Below, one piece after another: positions 20,500 to 31,830 of a stretch of DNA of 64,000 nt (within the stretch, counting starts at the first letter, position 1; every line of letters starts with the position of its first letter). The notes below the pieces were generated by a model. It was not told where the DNA came from, did no database searches, and saw only the letters and a list, made by a program, of their open reading frames with translations. Made by a program: the position numbers and the translations under genes. The stretch lies in the NCBI GenBank assembly GCA_015178975.1, contig WHVD01000123.1, positions 1 through 64,000 on the forward strand. Reading direction: 5' to 3'. Source of the DNA: Hysterangium stoloniferum. Its lineage: Eukaryota; Basidiomycota; Agaricomycetes; Hysterangiales; Hysterangiaceae.

Positions 20500-22000
20500 A
20501 AAGGTTACAAAAGAAATCAACGGTTACAAAAGAAATCAAAGGTTAGAAAAGAAATCAAAGGTTACAAAAGAAATCAACGGTTACAAAAGAAATCAACGGT
20601 TACAAAAGAAATCAACGGTTACAAAAGAAATCAACGGTTACAAAAGGAATCAACGGTTACAAAAGAAATCAACGGTTAAAAAGAAATCAACGGTTACAAA
20701 AGAAATCAACAGTTACAAAAGGAATCAAAGGTTACAAAAGAATCAACGGTTACAAAAGAAATCAACAGTTACAAAGGAATCAAAGGTTACAAAGGAATCA
20801 ACGGTTACAAAAGAAATCAACAGTTACAAAGGAATCAAAGGTTACAAAAGAATCAACGGTTACAAAAGAAATCAACAGTTACAAAGGAATCAAAGGTTAC
20901 AAAGGAATCAACGGTTACAAAAGAAATCAAAGGTTACAAAAGAAATCAAAGGTTACAAAAGAAATCAACGGTTACAAAAGAAATCAAAGGTTACAAAAGA
21001 AATCAACGGTTACAAAAGGAATCAACGGTTACAAAAGAAATCAACGGTTAAAAAGAAATCAACGGTTACAAAAGAAATCAACAGTTACAAAAGGAATCAA
21101 AGGTTACAAAAGAAATCAACGGTTAAAAAGAAATCAACGGTTACAAAAGAAATCAACGGTTACAAAAGAAATCAACAGTTACAAAAGGAATCAAAGGTTA
21201 CAAAGGAATCAACGGTTACAAAGGAATCAACGGTTACAAAGGAATCAACGGTTACAAAGGAATCAACGGTTACAAAGGAATCAACGGTTACAAAAGGAAT
21301 CAAAGGTTACAAAAGAATCAACGGTTACAAAAGAAATCAACAGTTACAAAGGAATCAAAGGTTACAAAGGAATCAACGGTTACAAAAGAAATCAACAGTT
21401 ACAAAGGAATCAAAGGTTACAAAAGAATCAACGGTTACAAAAGAAATCAACAGTTACAAAGGAATCAAAGGTTACAAAGGAATCAACGGTTACAAAAGAA
21501 ATCAAAGGTTACAAAAGAAATCAAAGGTTACAAAAGAAATCAACGGTTACAAAAGAAATCAAAGGTTACAAAAGAAATCAACGGTTACAAAAGGAATCAA
21601 CGGTTACAAAAGAAATCAACGGTTAAAAAGAAATCAACGGTTACAAAAGAAATCAACAGTTACAAAAGGAATCAAAGGTTACAAAAGAAATCAACGGTTA
21701 AAAAGAAATCAACGGTTACAAAAGAAATCAACGGTTACAAAAGAAATCAACTGTTACAAAAGGAATCAAAGGTTACAAAGGAATCAACGGTTACAAAGGA
21801 ATCAACGGTTACAAAGGAATCAACGGTTACAAAGGAATCAACGGTTACAAAGGAATCAACGGTTACAAAGGAATCAACGGTTACAAAGGAATCAACGGTT
21901 ACAAAGGAATCAATGGTTACAAAGGAATCAACGGTTACAAAGGAATCAACGGTTACAAAGGAATCAACGGTTACAAAGGAATCAACGGTTACAAAAGAAA
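20500..22000. repeat. 17-19-bp ACGGTTACAAA array with higher-order repeat, unit 3
   Basis: Units are of the form AAATCAACGGTTACAAAAG with C/A and length variants. The ordered variant pattern starting at 20715 recurs from 21290 (575 bp apart) and stays in step for about 540 bp, so a large block was duplicated. The last ~230 bp are uniform 18-mers. Confidence 0.95.
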
Positions 22001-22019
22001 AGGAAAGAGTACATGCATC

Positions 22020-22260
22020 ACCTGGAGGAAAGAGAGAGGGTGCGCTGTGAATGGGAGTGGGTGCGCAGTGGTGGATGGGTGCGGGTGGATGGGTGCGCAG
22101 TGGATGGGTGCAGGTGCGCGGTGGATGGGTGCATGGTGGATGGGTGCACGGTGGATGGGTGCAGGTGCACCTTGGATGGGTGCAGGTGGATGGGTGTGCT
22201 GTGGATGGGAGCAGGTGTGTGGATGGGTGTGGGTGGATGGGTGCACGGTGGATGCAGTAT
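22020..22260. repeat. GTGGATGGGTGC minisatellite, unit 3
   Basis: Short GTGCGCGGTGGATGGGTGCAG-type repeats. The first ~80 bp are almost identical to 33230-33320 in unit 5. Confidence 0.92.
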
Positions 22261-22637
22261 AACAATACTCCCGTGGCATTGCAAAATACCTCCGCGCACC
22301 TGATATAATACTCCTGCGCATGTAAAAATACCTCCGCGTGTCATAAAATACCTCTGCGCACATGACAAAATCCTCTCGTGCTTTTATAAATACTTCCGCA
22401 TTAGTCACAAATACTCCCATGGCAGTAAAAATACCTCCACAAACGCAGAAATGCTCCCGTGAATGCCAAAAAGCCTCTGCATTTTCTCCCGTGCTGAGTA
22501 ATAAGGACCTTTGGGCGTCAATATTAGTCACACTCTCCCACACCTCCAGGTTCGGGTGCTCCGCGCCCTCACGCATTAGGGCGCCTTCAGCGCCTAAAAG
22601 TGCCCACCACCCACCAAGCAACTTTACTATATATTGA
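22260..22637 (-). repeat. CTCCCGCG-type array and 5' hairpins, unit 3
   Basis: AAAATACCTCCGCGCA-type repeats of about 20 bp lie at 22265-22500. The 5' hairpins are decayed relative to other units (GGGTGCTCCGCGCCC). Ends TATATATTGA. Confidence 0.85.
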
Positions 22638-22867
22638 CAAGCTTAGGAACCCTTGCTACGCTGCAGGGTGGTCGCTTTGCGACTGGCCCCACAACTTCGC
22701 TGTGGGCTCCAGCTTGTTGGGGGGCGAAGCCCCCCAAACCCCCCCGTGTCGACAACTCTTAAGTATTTATCACAATCAAAATGACCTACCCTACCACCGC
22801 ATCCACAACTCTTTACTATCTAATACAATCATTGTCAGGAAAAAAACAATCAAAATATATCAAATTC

Positions 22868-24208
22868 TCAATCTAATAATACATTTGACTCCTTCTCTAA
22901 TAATATTTTAACCCTATTCCAACTTCTTCCCCTTGAAAGTCCCACATACAATTGCCCATGTCCAAATACAGCCGTTCTCAAATCTAATCCTACTAATTTC
23001 AAAGATTGTCCCTGTGACTTGTTAATCGTCATTGCAAATGCCAGTCGTACTGGAAACTGAACCCGATGAAGTTTAAAAGGGAGTGCATCATCATTTGTAA
23101 TGATTTTAATCCTTGAAATAAATACCTCTTCCCCAGCACATGGTCCAGTTAAGATCCACACCAAAAGTAAATGATTTTCCATTTTGAGTAGTCGCAATTT
23201 TGTACCATTGAAAAGTCCCATCTGTGGATCTATGTTCCGTAGTAGCATTAAAGGTACTCCTGGCTTCATCTCAAGTCGACTTGGTGAAATTCCACCAAAG
23301 TTGAGACTATTTAAATATTCCACAGGATAGACTTCTGCCTCCATGTCACCCTCTGCAGTGTCAGCACTGTGGTAGATACGACTCACTCCAGGGAATCTAT
23401 TCAGAAGTTCTGAATTAATTTCTTCCACATCTGAATTCCTAGGACACAGAATAGCATGGTCTAAGAAGTCTCCATCTCGCCAATCTCTTTGGTCTCCATC
23501 CACATGGATGTCTGGATATATCTCAGCAATTAGATCAGACATTTCTGGACCACAGATCATATGAGGAGGGATATCCATTGTATGATCCAAAGGCAAATCC
23601 TTTCCATGGCGTACATCTAAGAGCCACTGAGCAAACTGATCACTGTGGGGATCATGCTGATCAACCCGCATATTCTTTTTCAAGAAAAGTACCTTGACAT
23701 GGTTCCAGAGTTGAGATTTTTGAATACATTCACCAATAATCTGTTCTTTAGAGGCACATTGTACAACAGGCAAAGTCTGCTGGAAGTCACCTCCCCAGGC
23801 AACAGGAATGCCTCCAAAGGGGAGAGCATCTTTGTCTAATACATCCCTTAGAGTTCTGTCGACTGCCTCACATATGAAACGTGACTGCATTGGAACTTCA
23901 TCCCAGATGATGAGGCGTACTTGCTTCATGAGCTCTGCCTTTTCTGAGCCCTTTTTGATGTGACATGAGGAGTTCTTCTCACAGGGAACAGGAATTGCAA
24001 ACATGCTATGAGAGGTGCGACCACCTTTCAGAATCATTGATGCAATTCCAGATGAGGCAATACAAAGGACAATGTAGCCTTTGGCATGACATGCATGTGC
24101 AAGAGTATTCCATACAAAGGACTTGCCAGTGCCACCTGGGCCATTGACAAAGAACATTTTGCCCTCCTGCTGCTCATCAACTGCCTTGATGATAGTGTCA
24201 AAAGCCAC
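22868..24208 (-). CDS. Helitron C PIF1-type helicase, open through all motifs
   Basis: About 446 codons with Walker A GPGGTGKS, Walker B LIIWDEVPM, GGDFQQTLPV, TINKSQGQSL and YVGLSRGRSW, ending VLLD. It unwinds DNA during rolling-circle transposition. The first codon lies inside the family frame and is not a natural start. Confidence 0.93.
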   Translation of the reverse strand: MAFDTIIKAVDEQQEGKMFFVNGPGGTGKSFVWNTLAHACHAKGYIVLCIASSGIASMILKGGRTSHSMFAIPVPCEKNSSCHIKKGSEKAELMKQVRLIIWDEVPMQSRFICEAVDRTLRDVLDKDALPFGGIPVAWGGDFQQTLPVVQCASKEQIIGECIQKSQLWNHVKVLFLKKNMRVDQHDPHSDQFAQWLLDVRHGKDLPLDHTMDIPPHMICGPEMSDLIAEIYPDIHVDGDQRDWRDGDFLDHAILCPRNSDVEEINSELLNRFPGVSRIYHSADTAEGDMEAEVYPVEYLNSLNFGGISPSRLEMKPGVPLMLLRNIDPQMGLFNGTKLRLLKMENHLLLVWILTGPCAGEEVFISRIKIITNDDALPFKLHRVQFPVRLAFAMTINKSQGQSLKLVGLDLRTAVFGHGQLYVGLSRGRSWNRVKILLEKESNVLLD

Positions 24209-24316
24209 TTGTTGTTCAGGATTGAACTTTTCAAGATTGGCTTGGGCACTGGCATGCTCATGATCAAGATTATAATTCTTCTGCTCCCCAATGAGACGAT
24301 TGCCAATGAACTGACC

Positions 24317-24931
24317 TCAATTTTCAGTGATTTGTGGCATGGTTGGATAGAGTGAAAGAGACTTTCCAGAATAGTGGAGGATTTTATCAATCTGATAGAG
24401 ACCAAAGTCATAAGTTGTGTGAGGTGCTGCATTGTCAATGTTATATGTAACCCTCAGGATCCAGTCCAAATCATCACAGATAAATTCTTTGAACTCATCC
24501 CAGAGTTCTTGAGGTTGTGCAGTGGAGGACATGGTCAAAATGATGACGAACAACCTGCGAAGTTGAAGGCCAGGCTGTATGCGACTGGCTTCTCTGAGGC
24601 ACATGTTCCACTGGCGATCATCTTCAAGCAAACCACATGCAACACAGGCTTGTTGAAATGTGGGATGGGTCTCACCCTGAAAAGTCCTTAGATTTTCAAA
24701 TGAGGTGGCACCTTGGACGACAGTGAGCAATGTACGGAGGTGGAATCTTTCACCACAGGCAGCATTGACAAAATGGATGCATCCTATGGAAAAACCACTT
24801 TGACGTGGCTTCCATGATTTAGTCCTAGCTACAAAAGTAAAATACTCGGGAAAATCCATATACAATGTGTCCTTGGCACGGCGACCATTGTAGGCAATAA
24901 GATCCTTGGCATTAGCTTCAAAATAAGCCAT
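24317..24931 (-). CDS. Helitron C region between Rep and helicase
   Basis: Open from YFEANAKDLIAYNG to PTMPQITEN, where a TGA breaks it. It holds the conserved FPEYFTFV and LRTFQGETHPTFQQAC stretches. Confidence 0.85.
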   Translation of the reverse strand: MAYFEANAKDLIAYNGRRAKDTLYMDFPEYFTFVARTKSWKPRQSGFSIGCIHFVNAACGERFHLRTLLTVVQGATSFENLRTFQGETHPTFQQACVACGLLEDDRQWNMCLREASRIQPGLQLRRLFVIILTMSSTAQPQELWDEFKEFICDDLDWILRVTYNIDNAAPHTTYDFGLYQIDKILHYSGKSLSLYPTMPQITEN

Positions 24932-25800
24932 TAAAGTTGTGCCAGCATGCTCTGCCCTTTGTAAAGCCTCAGCAGGACCCTGATCAGCATCAAAAATGAC
25001 AGTGTTTTCCCAGGGAGGTGGACACGAAGTGCCATTACTGCAGGAACCTGGGTGTGGAGTTCATTGCGCATTAATCGCCAGACAGACTCCTGTGCACTAA
25101 CATATCGTGCATCAAGATACTGTTTAATCTCATCTGGTGTCTTTCCAACCTCCATAGTTGTGCGATCGGGGCCTTTGTAACAGTATTTATGCATATACTT
25201 CATTGATCTATTGGTAAAGACCAACTCGACATTGATATGGCACTCAAAGGTGAGAAGCAGAATAGGAGAGTAAGGAACAACATATCTGTTGTCATATGTA
25301 AACTTGGGAGTTACATAAACCCTCCCATTGTTGGGACGAAGGTAGAATGGATAGCCTTCCTGATTGACAATGGTGGCTTCACACCAATCCTTTGGGAAGA
25401 ATTTACCACATGTACCATTGGCCATACAGGCAGCATTTGGATGATGAAGACCACAGGGGCCATGGGTCATGAGTTGACCTACTAAATTAAATAGTCTGGG
25501 ATGTGTTTCAGGATCTGGAAAACAGGCAGAAATAATTGAATCGACATCTGCAGGTGTCCTTGGCTTATCCTGCTCCTCAAACCATATAAGACAGTGCATG
25601 TGTGGAAGACCCCACTTTTGGAATTCAATGACATGGATATGTGCTACTGTTTTACCAAAGATATGGCCCTCTGTAATCATTTTCAGCATTTTAGCCTTCT
25701 TGATAGCAAAGACATGTGAGACCAAATCAGGGTGATCAGCAGGGGTCTGGCCAGGAAGCAATTCACGGGTGACCTCCTCCCAATTGGGATTAGCAGTCAT
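24931..25800 (-). CDS. Helitron C HUH Rep piece
   Basis: Starts MTANPNWEEV and holds the HUH site GLPHMHCLIW and the KYMHKYCYKG tyrosines. Relative to copy B, one base is lost in a C run near 25005, after which the frame is wrong. Confidence 0.92.
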   Translation of the reverse strand: MTANPNWEEVTRELLPGQTPADHPDLVSHVFAIKKAKMLKMITEGHIFGKTVAHIHVIEFQKWGLPHMHCLIWFEEQDKPRTPADVDSIISACFPDPETHPRLFNLVGQLMTHGPCGLHHPNAACMANGTCGKFFPKDWCEATIVNQEGYPFYLRPNNGRVYVTPKFTYDNRYVVPYSPILLLTFECHINVELVFTNRSMKYMHKYCYKGPDRTTMEVGKTPDEIKQYLDARYVSAQESVWRLMRNELHTQVPAVMALRVHLPGKTLSFLMLIRVLLRLYKGQSMLAQL

Positions 25801-26405
25801 GGTGATAAAGCAGCTGGCATTGCCATACTTGCGTGAGAGATTGCAAAAGAATTTTGCAGACCTTGCCTCATATCCCTTGAACTGCCAGGAAATGAAGAAG
25901 GGAGTATGACCCTCTGACCAATACTATTGGGATTGATATCATCATTTGAAAAAGCATCAACGACCTGGTTGTAGAGTTCTGCACGTATCCTTGGTTGATT
26001 TTCACTCAGAAACTTCAATCTGCTCTGTTCTGTGACTGCCCAGGCATCAACAATGTACTGCTGGAACAGCTTTTGTGCATAAAAAATGGTTTTGGCTTCA
26101 TTTGCTCTAAGAAATAGGCGATAGGCATAATATTCACGCTGGGTCACCTTACGACTTTTGTCTTCTTCTTCAGCTTGTTCATGCTGCTGTGCAGCCTGGG
26201 GCTGCCAATTGTTATTTGCATAGGGAATGTCCCATGACCAACCATGCTCACCCCTGGGAAAGAGCATGACATAATGAAGGGGTGTACAAATGGCCTGTCC
26301 TTCATGCAATGGATGGAAGCCCCCCCCCCCTTCTCTGAACAATAATATCCCTTGGATCACCCTGACCTGTATCACCATCTCCAGGCACAATGACTGCAAG
26401 TTCAT
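25797..26405 (-). CDS. Helitron C piece before Rep
   Basis: Encodes LHYVMLFPRGEHGWSWDIPYAN and the AELYNQVVDAF region that links Helitron_like_N to Rep. It is bounded by the poly-C frameshift near 26320 and an indel near 25840. Confidence 0.85.
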   Translation of the reverse strand: MNLQSLCLEMVIQVRVIQGILLFREGGGGFHPLHEGQAICTPLHYVMLFPRGEHGWSWDIPYANNNWQPQAAQQHEQAEEEDKSRKVTQREYYAYRLFLRANEAKTIFYAQKLFQQYIVDAWAVTEQSRLKFLSENQPRIRAELYNQVVDAFSNDDINPNSIGQRVILPSSFPGSSRDMRQGLQNSFAISHASMAMPAALSP

Positions 26406-26874
26406 CCCCGGTTGGAAGGTTGTACCGTCGGGGATCAGTAAAAACCTTGTAGCTCAGTCTAACATGTAACCTTGGAGTCTCTGCCTGTGTCCTCAATCGC
26501 TCATGTGCCTGGCGATAGAGTACTATAAAGGGATTATATTGCTCCATCATGTCCTGCAAGTCAGAAAAGGTTTGATTGTTTAGATTCTGATTTGCCCTGT
26601 GATTCTGCCTTATCTGCAATGCATTCCCCAGTGCATCCTCACGTGCCAGTGCAGGATCATGGATGTAAAACTGAGCATAACTGGGTGATACATCTTCCCC
26701 ATATGGGATTAAGGAACCATGCTCATGATACAATCCACCATGTATTTTAAAGACATATGGGCCCCAACCACCTTGCAAGACAGACTCATCTAATTTGACA
26801 CCAAGTGATATAAATGCAAATGCATTATTATATACACGAATATTTTTGCGAAATTCCTTGGCATTGTCTGTATT

Positions 26875-27941
26875 TGTTAAGTTGCTGAACAAATGCTCCA
26901 CGGATAGTCCCACGGAGGTTTCTCCGGTAACTATATTCCGAACACACACTCTCCGGGTAATAGTTCCACGGACTCCCCGGGCAATAGGTCCGGGGAGAGT
27001 TCCGGGGATATTAGTAGTACAAGACAGGTGTGTCAGAATAGTTACCAGAGAAAGGGTAACGACTGAGATGGACTTGGCTTCAGCTTATAGGCTGCGCCCT
27101 CGTACACTCATTTGGGTGTCCATATTTCAAACTGACAGAATGCATGCAAGGAGATATAGATTCCGGAGTTCCCGTGGGAGTTCTGGGAATCGAGTGTGCA
27201 GACAGACAAGAGGACTAGAGACTGGGATTGAAGGGAAACTTGTTCAAGAGTCAAACTTGTTCGGGGGAAAACTAGTTCGAGATTGAAACTGGATTCTAAG
27301 TACATGAATATAGCGGGCTTATATAGACTGTGAAATATAATAATACCAAATCCGGTATTAATGAGAGGCAGAACTATTCAAACGAGACAAGTAAATACTA
27401 AACTGGGAATTAGGGACGGAATGGAACGGGAGCGGAGAACGAATCATGACAGGTCATTTAACCATAACTGGAGCGGGGCTCAGTTAGGGGGGTTCCGGAA
27501 GTCCGGTCGGAGTCCGGTGACTTGGTGCACAAGATAGTGTCGCGTATAGACAGGCTTGATGTGCAGGAGGTCCAGTGGAGTCCGGTGGGTTTTCCAATGA
27601 CTGGTGTGAGACGCAGAGACAGGTCATAACAGGAGCAGGGTTCTATGCTCTGTTAGAGGGGTTCCAGGAGTCTGGTCGGAGTCCGGTGACTGGTACATAA
27701 GACACAGAGTGTCGGGTGTATGTCAGGTGGAGTCCGGAGTCCGGAGGAGTCCGAGGACTGGGGTATGAGACACAGAGAGTTAGGTGCAGACAGGTGGGTG
27801 CGTACAGAGAGTCAGGCATAAACAAGTTGATGTGTGGGGTCCGGCAGGAACTCCGGTTGTAACTATGCAATATAGAGGGTCGGGAGCATGTAGGATGGGG
27901 TCTGGGGGCCCGGAGGCCGCCGGGTTTTCCGGTTCCTGACA
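26875..27941 (-). mobile_element. 1067-bp solo LTR of a second gypsy-like family, in Helitron C
   Basis: On the plus strand it starts TGTTAAGTTGC and ends GGTTCCTGACA. Flanks are GTATT and GTATG, an imperfect 5-bp duplication. It splits Helitron C within the Helitron_like_N region. Its plus-strand start resembles the inverted 563-bp LTR start TGTTAAGTGCC, and CTTCAGCTTAT..GCTGC recurs in both, so the families are related. It holds two tandem blocks (about 27488 and 27656) with GGTCGGAGTCCGGTGAC. Confidence 0.82.
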
Positions 27942-29212
27942 GTATGATCCTCAAGAAGAGACTTTAAGGTATGAGGGACTGGTTCAAGTATTGGAAGGAT
28001 GATCTTTCCTTGCTTGCAACACTTGCCAAACTTTGGTGTTGTCCGAGAGCTAGCTGACAGATGCTCATCCATCCAGTGTAAAGCTCCACAGTGTGAACAC
28101 TGTATGTTCATATGTCCCACATCATGTCTTGGAAACCTGGCCTCCACAACTGGCTGCCTTCCAATGGGTAATTGTGCAACAGGAAGTGGAAGTGGAGGGA
28201 TGGCTACAGGATCTGGAATGGCTGGGGGTGGGGCATTGACTGCAGGTGGGGCAATAGCTGGGGGTGGGGCAAGTGGGAGAATAACTGGAGGTGGAGGAAT
28301 GGCTGGGAGTGGGGCCAACTGTAACTGTTGCTGTACATTTACTGCTCGATGAACAGGAGCATGGTGATGGTGTAGTGGTGCTAACTGCAACATGGGTACC
28401 TGTTGTTGTGGAGCTGGATTTCCAGGTGGATGGTGAAGCTGTGGTGATGCCCACTGCACAATAGGTGGGTGTTGCTGTTGTGGAACTGGATTTCCAGGTG
28501 GATGGTGTGGTGGTGCCCACTGCAAAATAGGCTGTTGTTGTTGTGGAACTGGATTTCCAGGTGGATTCTGTGGTACCCACTGCAAAATAGGTGGAAGTGG
28601 TAATTGTACAGCTGGATTTCCAGGTTGATGGTGATGCTGTAGTGGGGCTAACTGCAAAATGGGTACCTGTTCCTGGAATTGTGGAATGGCATCATGGTGC
28701 AGTGGTACAGATGGATGACCATGCTGGTCTGCTGCTAATTGGGCAATTGGTGCCTGTGACTGAACAGATACATTTACTGGTTGATGACCCTGTTGTATAT
28801 GTGGTGCTAACTGCAAAATCGGTCGCTGCAGTTGAGTAGCTACATTGCCTTGTGTATGACCTGGTGCCTGTGGCTGAGCAGCTTGTCCACGACCCTGCCT
28901 AATAGGTTTTCTTAATGGTGGCAAAGCTAAATACTGCCTATGCAAGGCAGCCACTGCATCAGAGCCAACTATATCAGAACCACCTGCAGCAGAACCACCT
29001 GCAGCAGAGCCACCTGGCTGAGCAACCAAAAATGGATTATCAGATTGACCTCTACCAACAGGAAGATGGAGATGTCTGAATGGTTGAGCAGGGGGTGGTA
29101 TATTAGGATTCACAGTTAAACGACGATGACGATCAGATGGAGATGTCATTTGCAATTGTGCCCTATGCTGCCTTCGCTCTTCCTCCCGATTACGCTCAGG
29201 TGTTCGATCCAT
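27942..29212 (-). CDS. Helitron C N-terminal region and zinc module
   Basis: Pro/Gln/His-rich repeats (PILQWAPP, PPGNPVPQQQ) follow MDRTPER. Then comes the zinc module CSHCGALHWMDEHL...FGKCCKQGKI and LPILEPVPHTLKSL. The reading frame runs on for a few codons into the LTR before stopping at 27863. Confidence 0.9.
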
Positions 29213-30420
29213 AATGATAGAGGGATCCACACAAAAGCAAAATGCCAGTGCAATGTCACAAAGAGAGCTATATGGGTTATTTAAAACCAAGTAGCAGCAG
29301 TAGCAGACACAGAAAACCTGGTATAAAGAGGGGGAGAGGAGTGAGAGGGTACGTTGGTTTGAATTAGGTTAAAATAAATCATTGATGTGAAAAATAAAGC
29401 ATAAATCAATTTTCACAGAATGAGGGAAGGTATCAATACTAACCTTGAGGAACTTTTTATCTTCCAGGGGGAATAGAAACAGCAACAAAGCAAAAGCCAC
29501 ACACTAGGAGTTAATTCTACTATATGAATAATCCTTAAGCAAAGAAAGGTGAAATTAAGCACAGGGGTAGGACTTACCTTCAATACTCCACTCTACTTAC
29601 AGGGAGTACTCACAAAAGCAGTGGAAAGTGCCAGGGAAAAAGAAATCAGACAAATAGGTCTAAAATAACAAAATACCAAAAATAAAGCATAAATAATTTT
29701 TTAATAATATGAAAGAGAGTATCAATACTAACCTGGAGGTGTTTTATATCTTCCAGAGAGAGTAGAAACAGCAATGAACCAAATAGGTCACACAATAGGG
29801 GTCAATGGCCACTGTATAAATTATCCTTAGGCAAAAAAAGGTAAAATTAATCCCAGACACAGGACTCACCTTCAGTACTCTACCTATACTCACAGGAAGC
29901 ACTCACAAAAGCAGTGGAGAGTGTCAGAGAAAAATAAGCTGGATAATGGGCTCTAAAATAATCCAAAAATACAAAGAATACAGCATAAATAATTTAAAAC
30001 AGCATCAGGAAGCCCAAAACACACCTGAAAATTATAGAATAGCCTTCAAACAGTGTATGGGGAAATTATGAATCAGAAGAAGTGCCGAGAAAAGGCAATT
30101 TGACTGCAAATAAATTATTTAATCAATCAAAAGGCAAGAATTGATTAATAATAACTACAGACTCACCACACCTATTATATATCCCCAAGAGTCCAGAAAT
30201 ACTTCAGAGAAGAGCCTCCTGTAATATGGAGAGTAGAGGGCCAGAAGGGAGGCAGATTCTATCTGCAGGATAATATGATAATAAATAATTATTAATTAAA
30301 AAAAGGAACATTAAATGGGATTGAATACAGTGTTAACACACCTTGACGAAGGTTTAATACCTTGATAAATAATTGCAGGTGGCAACTTTGAGTAGAAGAC
30401 GGCTGGGTGAGAGAGGGAAG
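29213..30420 (-). other. Helitron C 5' leader modules, no gene seen
   Basis: The same ~280-bp modules as in copy B, with AATACTCCACTCTACTTACAG, TATATCTTCCAG and AAATAAAGCATAAAT words. 30290-30420 is unique to copies A, B and C and carries GAGGGAAGGGAGATAAGAG. Confidence 0.7.
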
Positions 30421-30828
30421 GGAGATAAGAGTGGCAGCCTTGAGGCTTGACCACGGCCTTCCTGTGTTCCCATGCCGGCAAAGAGAAAGTTCCCACGGGG
30501 TTGACAAAGTTCCCACGCCAGCATGAAAGTACATCTACGCATCATGCGTGACAGAATACTTCCACGCATGTTCAAAAGTACTCCCACGGCGCCAAGAATA
30601 CTCCTGCAAGTGGAGAAAAACACCCGCAGCGTGATGAAATGCTCCTGCACTGAGGTAATAAGAGAATTCGGGCGCTAACGTACCCTCATCGGGGCGACTC
30701 ACCCCCATCGGGACAACTGAACCCGATCGGGACTTCTGGGACCTATCAGGGACAATTCGGGCGCTCCGCGCCCTCACGCCGCACCTAAAAGTGCCCACGG
30801 ACCCACCATGCTCCTTTCACTTATTTGA
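30421..30828 (-). other. Helitron C 5' terminal arrays and hairpins
   Basis: AAAGTTCCCACG/AAATACTCC repeats are followed by GGGCGCTAACGTACCC and GGGCGCTCCGCGCCC inverted repeats. Ends CACTTATTTGA. Confidence 0.75.
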
Positions 30829-30900
30829 CAAGCTTAGGAACCCTTGCTACACTGTGGGGCGGTCGCTTTGCGACCAGCCCCACAACTTCGCTGTGGGCTT

Positions 30901-31375
30901 GGAAAGTGTTTAGAGAACGGAAAGTGTTTAGAGAACTGAAAGTGTTTAGAGAATGGAAAGTGTTTAGAGAACGGAAAGTGTTTAGAGAACGGAAAGTGTT
31001 TAGAGAACGGAAAGTGTTTAGAGAATGGAAAGTGTTTAGAGAACGGAAAGTGTTTAGACAACAGAAGGTGTTCAGACAACAGAAGGTGTTCAGACAACAG
31101 AAGGTGTTCAGAGGACAGAAAACGTGGAAACCATGCAAAGAATGGAAAGTGTTTAGATAACAAAAATTGTGGAAACTGTGTAAAGAAAGGAAACTGTGTA
31201 AAGAACGGAAATTGTGTAAAGAACGGAAATTGTGTAAAGAACGGAAACTGTGTAAAGAATGGAAACTGTGTAAAGAACGGAAACTGTGTAAAGAATGGAA
31301 ACTGTGTAAAGAACGGAAACTGTGTAAAGAATGGAAACTGTGTAAAGAACAGAAAGTGTTTAGAGAATGGAAATA
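30901..31375. repeat. 18-bp minisatellites, unit 5
   Basis: About nine copies of GTTTAGAGAACGGAAAGT are followed by GTTCAGACAACAGAAGGT copies, then about eleven copies of GTGTAAAGAACGGAAACT. The related array at 42385-42475 in unit 9 has the same second form. Confidence 0.95.
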
Positions 31376-31560
31376 ACAGTTACAAATGGATCAATGGTTA
31401 CAAATGGAACAATGGTTACAAATGGATCAATGGTTACAAATGGATCAATGGTTACAAATGGATCAATGGTTACAAATGGATCAATGGTTACAAAGGAGTC
31501 AATGGTTACAAAGTAAACAACACTTATAAAAGAACAAACAGTTACAAAGGGAACAATGTA
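31376..31560. repeat. 18-bp ATGGATCAATGGTTACAA array, unit 5
   Basis: Seven or so copies, the unit-5 form of the ACGGTTACAAA array. Confidence 0.93.
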
Positions 31561-31639
31561 TAAAAGGATGAATCATTAGAAAAGGAAAAATGGTTACCAA
31601 AGGAAGAATGGTTCCAATGGTTGAATTGACAGTCAACTA

Positions 31640-31830
31640 ATTAATGTGGTCAGCTGATTTATTTATTTTGATTTACTTATTTCATTTTGATTCATGTATT
31701 TTATTTTGAGTTATTGTATTTTATCCTAATTTATTGAATTTCACTTTAATGTACTACACTTTATTTTAATTTATAGCATTGCATTGTATTTTTATTTAAT
31801 GGATATTATTTTTATTTTAGGATTGCTGTG
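31640..31830. repeat. AT-rich tract, unit 5
   Basis: TTTATTTTGATTTATTG-type imperfect repeats, as in other units. Confidence 0.85.

Larger units (their letters stand above)
20020..22637 (-). mobile_element. Unit 3: transposase-free satellite unit
   Basis: The 3' hairpin block (20020-20134) has a perfect GGTCAC-TTC-GTGACC stem and GGGGGGCGAAGCCCCCC. Next come an 18-bp array, a very long ACGGTTACAAA array, a GTGGATGGGTGC minisatellite, CTCCCGCG-type repeats and 5' hairpins. It lacks the usual AT-rich tract. Confidence 0.82.
22868..29212 (-). pseudogene. Helitron C Rep-helicase, disrupted
   Basis: The family start MDRTPERNREEE is at 29212-29210 and its N-terminal Arg codons are intact, unlike copy B. 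An in-frame ATG at 29290 is an alternative, but its extra residues are not conserved. The frame reaches the zinc module and HTLKSLLEDHT, then a solo LTR (26875-27941) interrupts it. Later breaks are a run of about 13 C near 26320, an indel near 25840, a one-base loss in a C run near 25005, and a TGA near 24317 where copy E has Trp. Every domain is otherwise recognisable down to VLLD at 22868. Confidence 0.92.
22638..30828 (-). mobile_element. Unit 4: Helitron C with a nested solo LTR
   Basis: 8191 bp including a 1067-bp LTR, so about 7.1 kb of Helitron, matching unit 2. The 3' hairpin block (22638-22750) has a GGTCGC-TTT-GCGACT stem and GGGGGGCGAAGCCCCCC. The leader is 29291-30420 and the 5' arrays and hairpins are 30430-30828. 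Confidence 0.9.
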
